From positions 1 to 64,000 of the forward strand of contig JACEEZ010003474.1 in NCBI GenBank assembly GCA_016584305.1: 64,000 bases of DNA, given 5' to 3'. Position 1 is the first letter of the stretch, and each line of letters begins with the position of its first letter. Below are positions 10,563-22,575 of this stretch, one piece after another. This DNA comes from Chionoecetes opilio (lineage: Eukaryota; Arthropoda; Malacostraca; Decapoda; Majidae). Under the pieces are notes generated by a model. That model saw only the letters and a program-made list of their open reading frames with translations. It made no database searches and had not been told where the DNA came from. Made by a program: the position numbers and the translations under genes.

Positions 10563-11224
10563 AAACTAAGGCCCAAAACCCCATTAAAAAGTGATGATTT
10601 TTAATATCGATACTGGAAGTATGATCGATTGCTGCATGTTAGGTTTAAGCGGGGGATAAATATATTCAAAATACAATTACTGGAAGTATATGATCGACTG
10701 TTTCAATTTTAGGTTAAATGGTATTTATCTAATAATATTCACTACTGGAAGTAAAAGGGTATACTATTGTTGCACGTTAGATAGTGTGAGAGAGTTTAAA
10801 TTATAAATATCAGACTATCTTTGGTTAAATTTCGAAGTGGGCATTACGTGATTTCGAGGTCGAAACTTAGTTTTTCCTGAATAGTTTGATTGTTTTGAAT
10901 GAACTGCATCGTTTGTCGGAAAAAATGTTTGTTTACAGGGTGGGGGTGCCCGCCCGCCCCGAAACCTAATTTCTCGCTCGCAGCCATAGTATTGAAATTT
11001 TCTTTTTTCTGATATCTGTTACTAACCAAACCCCACCTCTAACTAAACTAATTTAACCTAACTTAAAAAGTTTTATGGCTGGGAAAAAACGGTAGATTTT
11101 CGGTAGACATGTAACACCATTATTATTAATTGCACCATGGGAATGGGGTTCAAAATTTCACAATGAAATTCTACACGTGATGTTTGTTTTTTTTTGTTTG
11201 TTTAGAGGAAAAATTCCTCAGAAC

Positions 11225-11435
11225 CTTTGTGATCTACCGTGCAGCAATTAAGTGTTGGCCGAAGCCCACCACCCGGGGAGGGGGGTTCAAGACCCCCGGC
11301 TAAAACCGTACCATTCATGCTGGGTGGACAGGGGCTCGGGTTTAAGAAAACCCCATCTATCTTTGCTCCGCCCGGGGACAACCCGGACTTCTCGGTTGTG
11401 AGCCGAGCGTGCTAACCACTATACTCGGAACCGTA
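11225..11435 (-). mobile_element. tRNA-derived SINE
   Basis: On the minus strand, 11433 down to 11373 looks like a degenerate tRNA. A-box TATAGTGGTTAGCACGC is followed by an anticodon stem-loop with stem CTCGG/CCGAG and loop CTCACAA, which would put CAC (Val) in the anticodon. A weakened B-box GGGTTGTCCCC follows. Below it runs a SINE body shared with 5370-5480. It sits in non-coding DNA and is probably a retroposed SINE, not a working tRNA. Confidence 0.7.
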
Positions 11436-11834
11436 GTAAAGTATAAAATCTAGGACTTTTGGGAAGCCCACTACCGAACTAATACCCTTTTCTTTCACGA
11501 GTAGGTGGTAAATAACTTTAAATGGTTAATATCACAACTGCCTTAGGGAGCATATGACATATTATTGCTCGTTAGTTCATGATGAACGAAAATTTAATTT
11601 TTAATAACAGTTTCTGTCTGGAAAAGAGTAGCTACAAGAGCAATTTACGGCATATAACTTGGTAGTTTTGTCATTATGCCTTCCCAAAATACTCCTGATG
11701 AGGTCAATGAGCATCCCCTTACCACAGTGGAAAATAGGAGTTGCCTTAAGAGACCAGCATCGTCACTCGTAGCAGTGGTGTCGACTTAGATGTAATCAAA
11801 AATTGAATTTTCCCGCGATTTCAAGCGCTATTTC

Positions 11835-12010
11835 GCAGAGTCGAGCGAGAATAGGAGAAGGTTAGCGCTGGCGAACACTCACGTCCGCCAACCCTGGCGT
11901 TCGCCAGGGTTGGCGTAAGCCAGTGTTTAAAAGTAAGGATTTCCTGAGGCTGGCGTTCGCCTGGCGGAGCATCGGCAGGCGATCGCCAGCCCGGGCGGAA
12001 GGTTTAATAG
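11835..12010. repeat. GC-rich dispersed palindromic repeat, copy 2
   Basis: Inverted partner of 7145-7330. The centre CTGGCGTTCGCCAG is itself palindromic, and TAAAAGTAAGGATTTC matches the partner in reverse complement. Confidence 0.55.
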
Positions 12011-12114
12011 TACGGCCCTAAGTCAAATAGTCTCTCTTTAGTTACCCAGCACACGCCACTAGACTATGCAGTGGTCTACACGTATAAACACAGGCATTGT
12101 CACAGTCGCTATAG

Positions 12115-12116
<2 letters not shown>

Positions 12117-12165
<49 letters not shown>

Positions 12166-12180
12166 GCACACACGCACACA
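12117..12180 (+). repeat. Compound (CT)n(CA)n microsatellite
   Basis: A run of CT dinucleotides switches to CA with CG interruptions. 12181-12795 downstream holds no gene or repeat I can support. Confidence 0.95.
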
Positions 12181-12799
12181 GCCTGTGTGGTCTGATCGGA
12201 TGTGCCTCCACCTGCTGTTCGTTGGTGATCGTAGGTGTGGTTGGTGGTCTTAGAAGCCCCGGCCAGGGTGGAATCCACTAACAGCAGAGAAAGTTGTTGT
12301 TACTGTCCCCCTTGAGCGAGGGGATGGGGTGTGTGTGGTTTGCGAGGTCTAGCACTACCCATGGATCGGTCACTATGAGCTCTTTCCGGGAACGTAATAG
12401 ATGGCGATCGCGAGTCCCGTTCGCGTGACAAGGGCCGTGGGTGAATGACGCGTGACTTGAGGCCCCCTCCTGTAAGACTTGACTTCAGAGGTCATCTGGT
12501 ATTTGGGTCCCTCAAAACGGGATTCACCAAGCTGGCTATGACGAAACAGTGTGAGACAAGTATTGCGACGGATGCATCACACATTGTAACACTCCTGTCT
12601 TTGTGCATGTTAACCCAAGCAAGGTTCACCGATGACAAATTCACCCTGAAACATGACTCATCATTCCCTTGACCCTTCAAGAAAGCTGTCAGGATGTTCG
12701 CACCCTTACTTACCTACACTACAAAGACTATCATCTGAAATATGTTGCCATCAAGACGTGCTTTAATTGTTAGTGCATTATTATGACGTGACATCTCTC

Positions 12800-12895
12800 T
12801 GCAGGTAGATAGTGTTCAGTAACAGGAACTACCTCGTGTAGGTCTCGCGGCCTCTTGTAGCTTCCTTATTTACTTATGTTCTTATGTTCTTACAT
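12800..12895 (+). mobile_element. LINE 3'-UTR fragment
   Basis: Matches the 3' end of the element at 12965-13140: AGTAACAGGAACTACC, CCTCTTGTAGCTTCCTTATT and a tail of repeated TTATGTTC. Only the tail is kept, as expected for 5'-truncated retrotransposition. Confidence 0.6.
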
Positions 12896-12964
12896 GTCCC
12901 ATCATCCGGTACTCGTGGCAGGGCGGGAGTGTGACGCTGGAAGGAAAGAAATGCTCTGAGACGC

Positions 12965-13140
12965 TAACTAGGAGCTAATTAGTTGTGCAGAGTCAATAGG
13001 GAGCTTTAAAAGGAGGCTAGATAATTTCATGGAGGGGGATGAAAGGTGGATGTAGGTAGTATTAAGTAACAGGAACTACCACGTGTCGGTCTCCCAGCCT
13101 CTTGTAGCTTCCTTATTTTCTTAGGTTCTTATGTATTTAG
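12965..13140 (+). mobile_element. LINE 3' end with ORF C-terminus
   Basis: The last codons of a non-LTR retrotransposon ORF are readable as AESIGSFKRRLDNFMEGDER, followed by W, M and a stop near 13053. The 3' UTR matches 12800-12895 and ends in TTCTTA.GTTCTTATG repeats. The family differs from the 6380 and 58411 LINE. The rest of the element is absent. Confidence 0.65.
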
Positions 13141-13211
13141 ATGGTGACGTCACTCTGCGCGGGACTCTGATCACAGTGTCATGGGGAAGCGAGGCGCAGG
13201 CTGGCGACTGG

Positions 13212-13796
13212 TAGGGGTGGGCGCGAATCGATTCCGGAATCGATTCCGACGATTCCACCACAGAGGCAGTGGAATCGATTCCACTCAACGGAATCGATTT
13301 CCCCGGAAACGATTCACAGATATTTCACATAGTAATTTGAGTAAACATGAACAGTGGCAGCGTAGAGAGTTTTTGCCATTTGATTGGCCAATAACTCGTG
13401 ACGGCACGAGAGTTGCCCGTGAAGCTGGCTGGGGCTCGGCGGACCTCACTCAACCCCCACCGGTCATTTCCTCACTGAGTCACTCCTGTCCTTTAGCCGA
13501 GTCACCCCCGACTCGAGTGCAAGTCCTCCTCAGGACGGTACATTATGTCGGCGCAGCACCACAACTATGACTAAATTATATTACAAAATGTTTCACTATA
13601 TAGTGTTTTCTTATTGTAGGGTAGCCTTCATCTCTATAACAAGTATAATAATATTTTAAAACAAAATATTTATTATATTTTCCAGATATACGTAAAGGAA
13701 AGACTAGGTAGTAACTAGCCAACTAGTAACTAGTATACTACTACTACTACTACTACTATAATAATAATAATAATAATAATAATAATTATAATAGGA

Positions 13797-13849
<53 letters not shown>

Positions 13850-14166
13850 TAATATGCTCCATAAAATGTAGGTAACAAGGGCAGAAGGCAGTATGAATCG
13901 TAAAAGCTACGCGCAATGGAATCGAAACAGCTCCCTGCCAGCCTCCAGGCGCCAGTGCGCGAGAGGAATCGATACCGGAATCGATGCCGGAATCGTTTCG
14001 TGCGAAACGATTCCGGCATCGATTTGTGCTTAACGATTCCGGTATCGATTTGTGCTTAACGATTCCGGTATCGATTCCTCTCTCGCGCCGCATGGCAAGA
14101 CCGAACAGTCTTGCACGACTACTACTACTACTAATAATAATAACAATTATTATAATTATAATAAGA

Positions 14167-14204
<38 letters not shown>

Positions 14205-14682
14205 TATAATAATAATAATATAATAATAATAGCAATAAATATGAGTAATACTACTACTACTACTACTAATAATAATAATAATAATAATATAATATGCTCC
14301 ATAAAATGTAGGTAACAAGCGCAGAAGGCAGTATGAATCGTAAAAGCTACGCGCAGCGGCGCAATGGAATCGAAACAGCTCCCTGCCAGCCTCCAGGCGC
14401 CAGTGCGCGAGAGGAATCGATACCGGAATCGATGCCGGAATCGTTTCGTGCGAAACGATTCCGGCATCGATTTGTGCTTAACGATTCCGGTATCGATTTG
14501 TGCTTAACGATTCCGGTATCGATTCCGGCATCGATTCCTCTCGCGCGCTGGCGCCTGGAGGCTGGCAGGGAGCTGTTTCGATTCCATTGCGCGTAGCTTT
14601 TACGATTCATACTGCCTTCTACGCTTGTTACCTACATTTTATGGAGCATATTATATTATTATTATTATTATTATTATTATTA

Positions 14683-14722
<40 letters not shown>

Positions 14723-14777
14723 CATTATTATTACTCTTATTATTATTATCATTACTATTATTACTCCTATTATAATT

Positions 14778-14823
<46 letters not shown>

Positions 14824-14830
14824 TTATTAT

Positions 14831-14863
<33 letters not shown>

Positions 14864-15299
14864 CAGTAGTAGTAGTAGTAGTTGTTGTAGTAGTATCGTT
14901 ATTCTTACTCCTGCATTGGATTTATTTGTTAAAAGTTGTATATATATATATAATATACTATGCATGAACATTTCTTTTATACTATAAACTTATAAAGGAA
15001 CATAAAGCAAAGTGTGATTACTATATTTGACATTTATTATGTTCATAATGAGTACAACAAAGATTATTTTGATTAATCCTTCATATGAAAATATTGTTAA
15101 CGATTACAAAGACTACTGTGTATAGTGTATAATATAGAGTAGTCTTTGACGATTACAATGGACATGACATTGTATGCAAATTCATTGATTGCCATGCGGC
15201 GCGAGAGAGGAATCGATTCCGGAATCGATTCCACCGATTCCGCCAACCTCAAGAATCGGAATCGTGAATTTCCAAGATAACGATTCTTGCCCACCCCTA
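13212..15299. mobile_element. Non-autonomous hAT element with exact 8-bp target duplication
   Basis: The element begins TAGGGGTGGGC and ends GCCCACCCCTA. The same 8 bases, GCGACTGG, flank it at 13204-13211 and 15300-15307, which is the hAT hallmark. Subterminal DNA is packed with GGAATCGATTCC-type palindromes. Inside, foldback modules alternate with ATT/TTA microsatellites. The first ~1.97 kb matches the start of the units at 18603, 22576 and (reversed) 37351, but the transposase is missing. It joins directly to a short right end at about 15185-15299, so this is an internal-deletion derivative. It has no ORF of its own. Confidence 0.9.
13735..14890. repeat. Alternating trinucleotide microsatellites and foldback modules
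   Basis: ACT/AAT, AAT/TTA and ATT/AGT tracts (about 13738-13850, 14115-14290, 14655-14885) separate modules that begin or end with ATGCTCCATAAAATGTAGG and contain GTAAAAGCTACGCGCAATGG, the GC block CTCCAGGCGCCAGTGCGCGAG and the palindrome GAATCGTTTCGTGCGAAACGATTC. The modules are mutually inverted. ORFs through these tracts (poly-Ile, Asn, Leu, Tyr, Ser) are artefacts. Confidence 0.9.
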
Positions 15300-15339
15300 G
15301 CGACTGGCCTCTGGCTGGGGCAGGGTAGGGTATCTAGGG

Positions 15340-15982
15340 CAGGGATGTGAACTTTTGTAGCCGACATTATCGTACCGAGACACCAAAATTCTCGTATTTT
15401 CAGATAGATTATATCGTACAACCTTAGCTAAAATTATAATCAGTAGATAACTATATACATCATTGAATTCAGCATTACACATATAAAAATATTTTCTCTT
15501 TTCACCAAAATATATAATATATCCAATCATGACACAAAATTCCATGTTAATTTATTTTTTCCAAAATAAATGAAATTAAATAAAAACAAAAATATATTTA
15601 GTAACACATAATGACTCAAAACAAGCTGAGCTCGAGAACTCTACATAGCTATCATCCTCAAAAGAAAAGAGTTATTTCTGTTCCTCCTCCATTCTTTTAT
15701 CCCCTGTGTCAGCTGGCGCTTATAATGATAGTTTGTCAGTTGTCATCGACTTATCATATCATCTGTAGGGATGAAAGTAACACAATCTCCCTTTTCCCTT
15801 ACACACTGCGCGCTGCTGGAAGAGAACAAGTAGGGTTCCCGTTAGAAGTCAGTGTCTTACCTTTGTCTGTAGTTAATCTTGCTAAATACTCTCACAATCT
15901 GCGTTCTATGCGAGCACGTCCAATCCTGTCATCAAGGACCAAAGTCAAACTCAAACTCTCTCTCTCTCCTCTTCTCTCTCTC
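15340..15982 (+). mobile_element. hAT-like non-autonomous element, cut by the gap
   Basis: Matches 62411-63272 in reverse complement over its visible length, including ATTATCGTACCG, TTCATTGAATTCAGC, TTTTCACCAAAATA, CATCGACTTATCATATCA and GATGAAAGTAACACAATCT (or near matches). The left end CAGGGATG fits the hAT terminal pattern CAGRGNTG. The right end is lost in the N run. An ORF that appears to cross the gap is meaningless. Confidence 0.7.
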
Positions 15983-16947
15983 NNNNNNNNNNNNNNNNNN
16001 NNNNNNNNNNNNNNNNNNNNNNNNNNNNNNNNNNNNNNNNNNNNNNNNNNNNNNNNNNNNNNNNNNNNNNNNNNNNNNNNNNNNNNNNNNNNNNNNNNNN
16101 NNNNNNNNNNNNNNNNNNNNNNNNNNNNNNNNNNNNNNNNNNNNNNNNNNNNNNNNNNNNNNNNNNNNNNNNNNNNNNNNNNNNNNNNNNNNNNNNNNNN
16201 NNNNNNNNNNNNNNNNNNNNNNNNNNNNNNNNNNNNNNNNNNNNNNNNNNNNNNNNNNNNNNNNNNNNNNNNNNNNNNNNNNNNNNNNNNNNNNNNNNNN
16301 NNNNNNNNNNNNNNNNNNNNNNNNNNNNNNNNNNNNNNNNNNNNNNNNNNNNNNNNNNNNNNNNNNNNNNNNNNNNNNNNNNNNNNNNNNNNNNNNNNNN
16401 NNNNNNNNNNNNNNNNNNNNNNNNNNNNNNNNNNNNNNNNNNNNNNNNNNNNNNNNNNNNNNNNNNNNNNNNNNNNNNNNNNNNNNNNNNNNNNNNNNNN
16501 NNNNNNNNNNNNNNNNNNNNNNNNNNNNNNNNNNNNNNNNNNNNNNNNNNNNNNNNNNNNNNNNNNNNNNNNNNNNNNNNNNNNNNNNNNNNNNNNNNNN
16601 NNNNNNNNNNNNNNNNNNNNNNNNNNNNNNNNNNNNNNNNNNNNNNNNNNNNNNNNNNNNNNNNNNNNNNNNNNNNNNNNNNNNNNNNNNNNNNNNNNNN
16701 NNNNNNNNNNNNNNNNNNNNNNNNNNNNNNNNNNNNNNNNNNNNNNNNNNNNNNNNNNNNNNNNNNNNNNNNNNNNNNNNNNNNNNNNNNNNNNNNNNNN
16801 NNNNNNNNNNNNNNNNNNNNNNNNNNNNNNNNNNNNNNNNNNNNNNNNNNNNNNNNNNNNNNNNNNNNNNNNNNNNNNNNNNNNNNNNNNNNNNNNNNNN
16901 NNNNNNNNNNNNNNNNNNNNNNNNNNNNNNNNNNNNNNNNNNNNNNN
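15983..16947. other. Assembly gap (965 N)
   Basis: Unbroken run of N after a CT-rich microsatellite. It lies where a tandem hAT unit would be expected to continue. Confidence 1.
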
Positions 16948-18602
16948 TTTCCCCTTTAATAAAAAAAAATTTAAAAAAATTTTTTAAAAAAATAATTTTT
17001 CCTTTCGGTTATTTTTTTCAATTTTTCTCCCCGGAAAAAAAGGAAAGTATCCTCCCCCTTATGAAAAAAGAGTAGCAGTCCCCCCTTTAATTTTAACAGG
17101 GTGCGTCCCCCCTTTTAAAATAGGGGGCTTTCATTCCTTTACCTATGTTTTTATTTGAAAAAAAATCATTTTACTTTTTTGTCTTTCAATGTACGCCTCT
17201 GCTTTTAAATTCCCTGTTTTGGAAAAAGTCCTCAGAGGACTATATCTGGTCCCAAAAAATTTTTTTTACCATTCAGAAAGTTTGGGAAAAATTTTGTGAT
17301 TTTTTCTTCCACCTGAAAGTGGATCTTCACTTGGGGAAACCTTGCTTTAAAATATCCCCGAAAACTCAGTCCCTCTTGTGGCGGGGGTTTTACCTGTGGG
17401 GTCTTCTCTGTTTGGATCAAAGCTTTTCCAAAAACGATTTTTTTTCCTGCTTTTGCTGTTATTCTGTTTCAAAAACCACAGAAGGCGCAGATATTTTTTT
17501 TTGGGGGCATCCTTATTTTCGGCGAAATTCGCTTATATACGCTTTCTACCTTTGAGTTAGAAAACTCTAAAAAAGTAGCTTTTTAAATCTAGGTCTGGGA
17601 TGGTTTGCCCCAATGAAAAACCCCTTCTACTTGGGAACCTACTTTTTAAATTTTTTTTTTTGTTCCTGACATAACGGGAATATTTAACATCTGGACATCC
17701 ATGTCGTCATCAAAAAACCTCAGTAAATTTGCAATCCTCTTCAATGGGGGATTTTCGAGAAGTTTAAAATTTTTCTGCTGAAATTCTTTGTCCCCTCAAA
17801 AAAATCGAAATCGCTTTCCCTTTTTTTTGTGAGGTTCTCTCACTGCAAAGGGCACAGTCTTTTTCCTAGCAAGCAAAGTTTTTAATGACGAGTCCTTTGC
17901 TGTAGAAGCTTTTTCCAACATATATGGGTCGATTCCCCTGGTCTCTTCTTAAATTAGTTTTAAACCTGAACCCCGGGCTGTTTTTAAAGCTGGCTCGTTA
18001 TCAGAGGCTTTGACACTTGGGGGAAAAAAAGTAACAATTTTTTTTACTTTTTTTTAAATTTTGCATCTCTCTTTTGCTCTTCATTGAATCTTGCACTACA
18101 ATTTAGTGTATACAAAGCATGGAATATGGCGTAAAATTTATGTGTGTCTTTATTTGAGTCTATTGGCACATTGTCATTATACACCCAAAAATCTTTTCTA
18201 AATTTTTCCCTTGTTGCTATATTTAGTCCTCTGCAAAATTCTCTGCTGTTGGGTTTTTTGTCATTTTGCGTTTCAATCACAGACCTATATTATAATCAAA
18301 AAAAAGAATGGCCGTACAGTGGAAAACCTTTTGTTTGCCTGGAGGGCCAATGTCCCGTAGTCACTCAATGTTTCCTGCACTTTCCACTCTTTACGATTTT
18401 ATGAACTTTTGTTCTAGAGAGATGGTAGGTGATTCCGTCAACACTCTGCGACTAAGGGAAACCCTACCGAGGGTTTGGCCAGAAACGAAACTCTTAAATC
18501 CTTTTTCTTCATTTTGATAGTGCTAAAACTTGAAACAATCTTTTATTAAAAATGATCAAGTTCCTTCTTTTTGCAATTTTTTCTGAGGACGAGTTCGTCA
18601 AT
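16948..18602 (-). pseudogene. hAT transposase copy A, heavily corrupted
   Basis: Aligns end to end with copy B (20881-22575). The tail with repeated AGTCCTCTCCTTAAT blocks is visible but altered at 17040-17125, and coding blocks follow in the same order. Bases are often replaced by their neighbour, and insertions and deletions destroy every frame. The gene is a hAT-superfamily transposase with RNase-H-like fold. No catalytic motif can be read reliably here. The copy ends at the terminal motif starting at 18603. I read the damage mainly as sequence error next to the gap. Confidence 0.75.
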
Positions 18603-19198
18603 TAGGGGGGGGCGCGAATCATTCCGGAATCGATTCCGACGATTCCACCACAGAGGCAGTGGAATCGATTCCCTCAAGGGAATCGATTCCTCGGAAAACG
18701 ATTCCAAGATATTTCACATAGTAATTGAGTAACACTGAACAGTGGCAGGCGTAGGAGAGTTTTTGCCATTTGATTGCCAATAACTCGTGACGGCACGAGA
18801 GTTGCCAGTGAAGCTGGCTGGGGCTCGGCGGACCTCACTCAACCACCACCGGTCATTCCTCACTGAGTCACCCCTTTCCCCTCAGCCGAGTCACCCCCGA
18901 CTCGAGGGGCAAGTCCTCCTCAGGACGGTACATTATGTCGCGCAGCACCACAACTATGACTAAATTATATTAAAAAATGTTTCACTTATAGTGTTTTCTT
19001 TTTGTAGGTACCCTTCATCTCATAACAAGTATAATAATATTTTAAAAAAAAAAAAAAAAAAAATATTTATTATATTTTCCGATATACGAAAGGAAAGACC
19101 TAGGTAGAAACTAGCCTAACTAGAAAACTAGTATACTACTACTACTACTACTACTACTACAAATATAACAATAATAATAAAAAATATAAAGAGAGTAA

Positions 19199-19245
<47 letters not shown>

Positions 19246-19560
19246 TATAATATGCTCCATAAAATGTAGGTAACAAGCGAAAGGCAGTATGAATCGTAAA
19301 AGCTCGCGCAATGGAATCAAAACAGCTCCCTGCCAGCCTCCAGGCGCCAGTGCCGAGAGGAATCGATACCGGAATCGATGCCGGAATCGTTTCGTGCGAA
19401 ACGATTCCGGCATCGATTTGTGCTTAACGATTCCGGTATCGATTTGTGCTTAACGATTCCGGTATCGATTCCTCTCTCGCCCGCATGGCAAGACCGAACA
19501 GTCTTGCACGACTACTACTACTAATAATAATAATAAAAAATTATTATAATTATAATAAGA

Positions 19561-19598
<38 letters not shown>

Positions 19599-20880
19599 TA
19601 TAATAATAATAATAATAATAATAATAGCAATAAATATGAGTAATACTACTACTACTACTACTACTATAATAATAATAATAATATATATGCTCCATAAAAT
19701 GTAGGTAACAAGCGCAGAAGGCAGTATGAAATCGTAAAGCTACGCGCAGCGGCGCAATGGAATCGAAACAGCTCCCTGCCAGCCTCCAGGCGCCAGTGCG
19801 CGAGAGGAATCGATACCGGAATCGATGCCGGAATCGTTTCGTGCGAAACGATTCCGGCATCGTTTTTGTGTTTAAACTTTCCCGGTATCGTTTTGTGTTT
19901 AAAACGATTCCGGTATCGATTCCGGCATCGATTCCTCTCGCGCGCTGGCGCCTGGAGGCTGGCAGGAGCTGTTTCGTTCCATTGCGCGTAGCTTTTACGA
20001 TTCATACGCCTTCTACGCTTGTTACCTACTTTTTTATGGAGCATATTATATTTTTATTTTTATTATTATTATTATTATCATTATTATTATTATTATTATA
20101 TTTTTATTTTTATCATTATTATTACTCTTATTATTATTATCATTACTATTATTACTCCTATTATAATTATTATCATTATCATTATTAAATTATTATTATT
20201 ATTTTTATTTATTATTATTATTATATTATTATTATAGTAGTATTTAGTAGTAGTAGCAGTAGTAGTATAGTAGTTGTTGTAGTAGTATCTTTATTCTTAC
20301 TCCTGCATTGGTTTTTATTTGTTAAAAGTTGTATATATATATATAATATCTATGCATGAACATTTCTTTTATACTAATAACTTATAAAGGAACAAAAGCA
20401 AAGTGTGATTACTATATTTGACATTTATTATGTTCATAATGAGTACAACAAAGATTATTTTGATTAATCCTTCATATGAAATATTTTTAACGATTACAAA
20501 GACTACTGTTATAGTGTATAATATAGAGTAGTCTTTGACGATTACAAAGGACATGACATTGTATGCAAATTCATTTATGAAAAATATGGCATTACTCCTT
20601 ACTACACATCAAATAAATACATACAATACAAAATTCATACAATACAATATTATTAAAGTAGATTCACAGCACAGAATCACAGTTACATATCACATCATGG
20701 AATGAAAATTCAAATATATATTAAAGGGTGCAAACGAAAAATACTTATTCATAGTAAACGAAATATAGTAGAAAAATATAACATCTTAAACAAGGACTAG
20801 CATATTGTACATAAATTCATTTCTTAAATAAGGACTACAATAAAACAAATAATCCTTTCTTTTAAATTTTATCAATTCTC
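18603..20880. mobile_element. hAT unit B, non-coding half
   Basis: Starts with the terminal sequence TAGGGG (partly corrupted), then GGAATCGATTCC-type palindromes, a stretch shared with 13330-13700, three microsatellite/foldback modules, and an AT-rich tail from about 20575. The tail carries AAATATGGCATTACTCC and the AGTAGTCCTCTCC repeats just before the transposase 3' end. The order is the same as in 22576-25053. Quality is poorer than in unit C. Confidence 0.85.
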
Positions 20881-20947
20881 CGGAAAAAATAGGAATAGTA
20901 GTCCTCTCCTTAATGAAATAAGAGTAGCAGTCCTCTCCTTAATTTAA

Positions 20948-22575
20948 AAGGTGTAGCAGTCCTCTCCTTAAAAAGGAGTAGCATTTCATTACCTTCTCTA
21001 TGTTCTTATTTAGAAAAAGAATCATGTTGACATTTTTTTCTTTCAGAGTGCTACGCCTCTGCGATATTAATTCTCCTGCTTTGGAGAAAAGTCTCTCAGA
21101 TGGGACTGATGATGCTGGTACACAAAAAATTTTTTTTACCAGTTTTAGAAAGGTTTGGGAAAATTTGTGATTTTTTCTTCCACCATGAAAGTGGATCTTC
21201 ACATCTGGGAACTCTTGGCTCTTCAAAATATCGCCGCAACTCTATGCATGCCTCTGTAGATGGACGTGAGGTTACCTGTGAGGTCTTCTCTGCTTTGGCA
21301 TCAAAGCTTTTCCACAACGATTTTTTTCCTGCTTTTGCTGTTGATTCTGATTCTAAAACCACAGAAGGCGCAGATAATGTTTCTTGGGCATCATCTGTAT
21401 ATTTCGAGCGTAATCGCTTAATATACGCTCTTCTATGGCCTTGATGTTAGAAACATCTGCAAAAGTAAGCTTTTTAAATCTAGGGTCTAGGATGGTTGCT
21501 GCCCCAATGAAGAAAACCCCTTCTACTGTAGGAAACCTACGTTTCATTTGTTTTTTTAGTTCCTGACATAACGGGAAACTACTTAACATCTGGACATCCA
21601 TGTCGTCATCAATACACTGCAGTGAATCTTGCAATCCTCTTACAATGGGGATAACTTTCGAGAGAGATGTAAATTTTTCTGCTGACAATTCTTTTGTCGC
21701 CTCATCAAAATACTGTAATACAGCTATTGCCTTTTTTGTGAGGTTAAGCTCATCACTGCTAAGGCACAAGTCATTTTTCCCTAGCAAGCAAAGTGTAGTA
21801 GTGACGAGATCACTTGCTGTACGAAGCGTTCCAACATATGATAGGTCGAGTTCCACCTGGTCTCTACATCTTGAATTAGCTTTTTAACCTGAACACCGTG
21901 CTGTTGTTGAAGCTGGCTCAGCTTATCAGAGGCTTTGACACTATGGTGGAAAAAAGTAACAATTTGTTTTACTTTAGTTTTCAATATTTGCATCTCTCTT
22001 GTGCTCTTCATTGAATCTTGCACTACTAAATTTAGTGTATGAGCAAAGCATGGAATATGGCGTAAATTCATGTGTGTCTTTATTGCTGAGATCATATTGG
22101 CAGCATTGTCAGTTATAGCACAACATATCTTATCTAGAATTTTCCACTTGTTGCATATATGTGTCAGTTCCTCTGCAATATTCTCTGCTGTATGGTTGTT
22201 TGTCATTCTGACTGTTTCTAATACAACAGACCTCATATTATAATCAGAAGAAATGAAGTGTGCCGTGACAGTGAGGAAGCCTTTTGTTTGCCTGGATGTC
22301 CAGATGTCTGTAGTCACTGCAATGTTTCCTGCACTTTCCAGCTCTTTACTGATTTTATGAACTTCTTGTTCATAGAGAGATGGTAGGTGAGTTCTCGTCA
22401 ACACTCTGCGACTAGGAAGCCCATACCGAGGATTTAGGCCATGAACGAAACTCTTAAATCCTTTATCTTCAGTTATTGATAGTGGCTGAAGATCTTGAAC
22501 AATCATTTTTATTAAAAGGTGATCAAGTTCCTTCTTTTTAGCAGATTCATTTCTGTAGGACTGAGTTCTGTCAAT
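20948..22575 (-). pseudogene. hAT transposase copy B (frameshifted)
   Basis: A hAT DDE transposase of the BED-finger/hAT-dimerisation type, read from 22818 downwards. Visible in order: SITEDKGFKSF, GLNPRYGLPSR, catalytic TTDIWTS (near 22300), second Asp in ITDNAANM, RWNSTYHMLERF, then after frameshifts ELRRYFEEP, PLSWWKKK and the C-terminal block CVPASSVPSERLFSKAG. Relative to copy C, single-base indels break the frame near 21808, near 21415 and near 21145, and the stop region is altered. The N-terminal zinc finger is absent. The ORF instead runs in frame out of the terminal repeat of unit C (22576-22818). Confidence 0.9.

Noticed and set aside
11373..11433. Functional tRNA-Val gene
   Set aside because: The B-box is degenerate (GGGTTGTCCCC) and the tRNA part runs into a SINE body shared with another locus.
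13181..13570. 129-codon ORF starting before the hAT end
   Set aside because: It runs from flanking DNA across the transposon terminus and matches nothing. Other copies of the region are broken differently.
13704..14987. ORFs with poly-Ile, poly-Leu, poly-Asn, poly-Tyr or poly-Ser
   Set aside because: Readings of ATT/AGT microsatellites and palindromes. They recur on both strands in every unit.
15611..17075. ORFs of about 400-460 codons crossing the N run
   Set aside because: The length comes from the 965 N bases. The left part is repeat DNA and the right part is corrupted hAT DNA in antisense.
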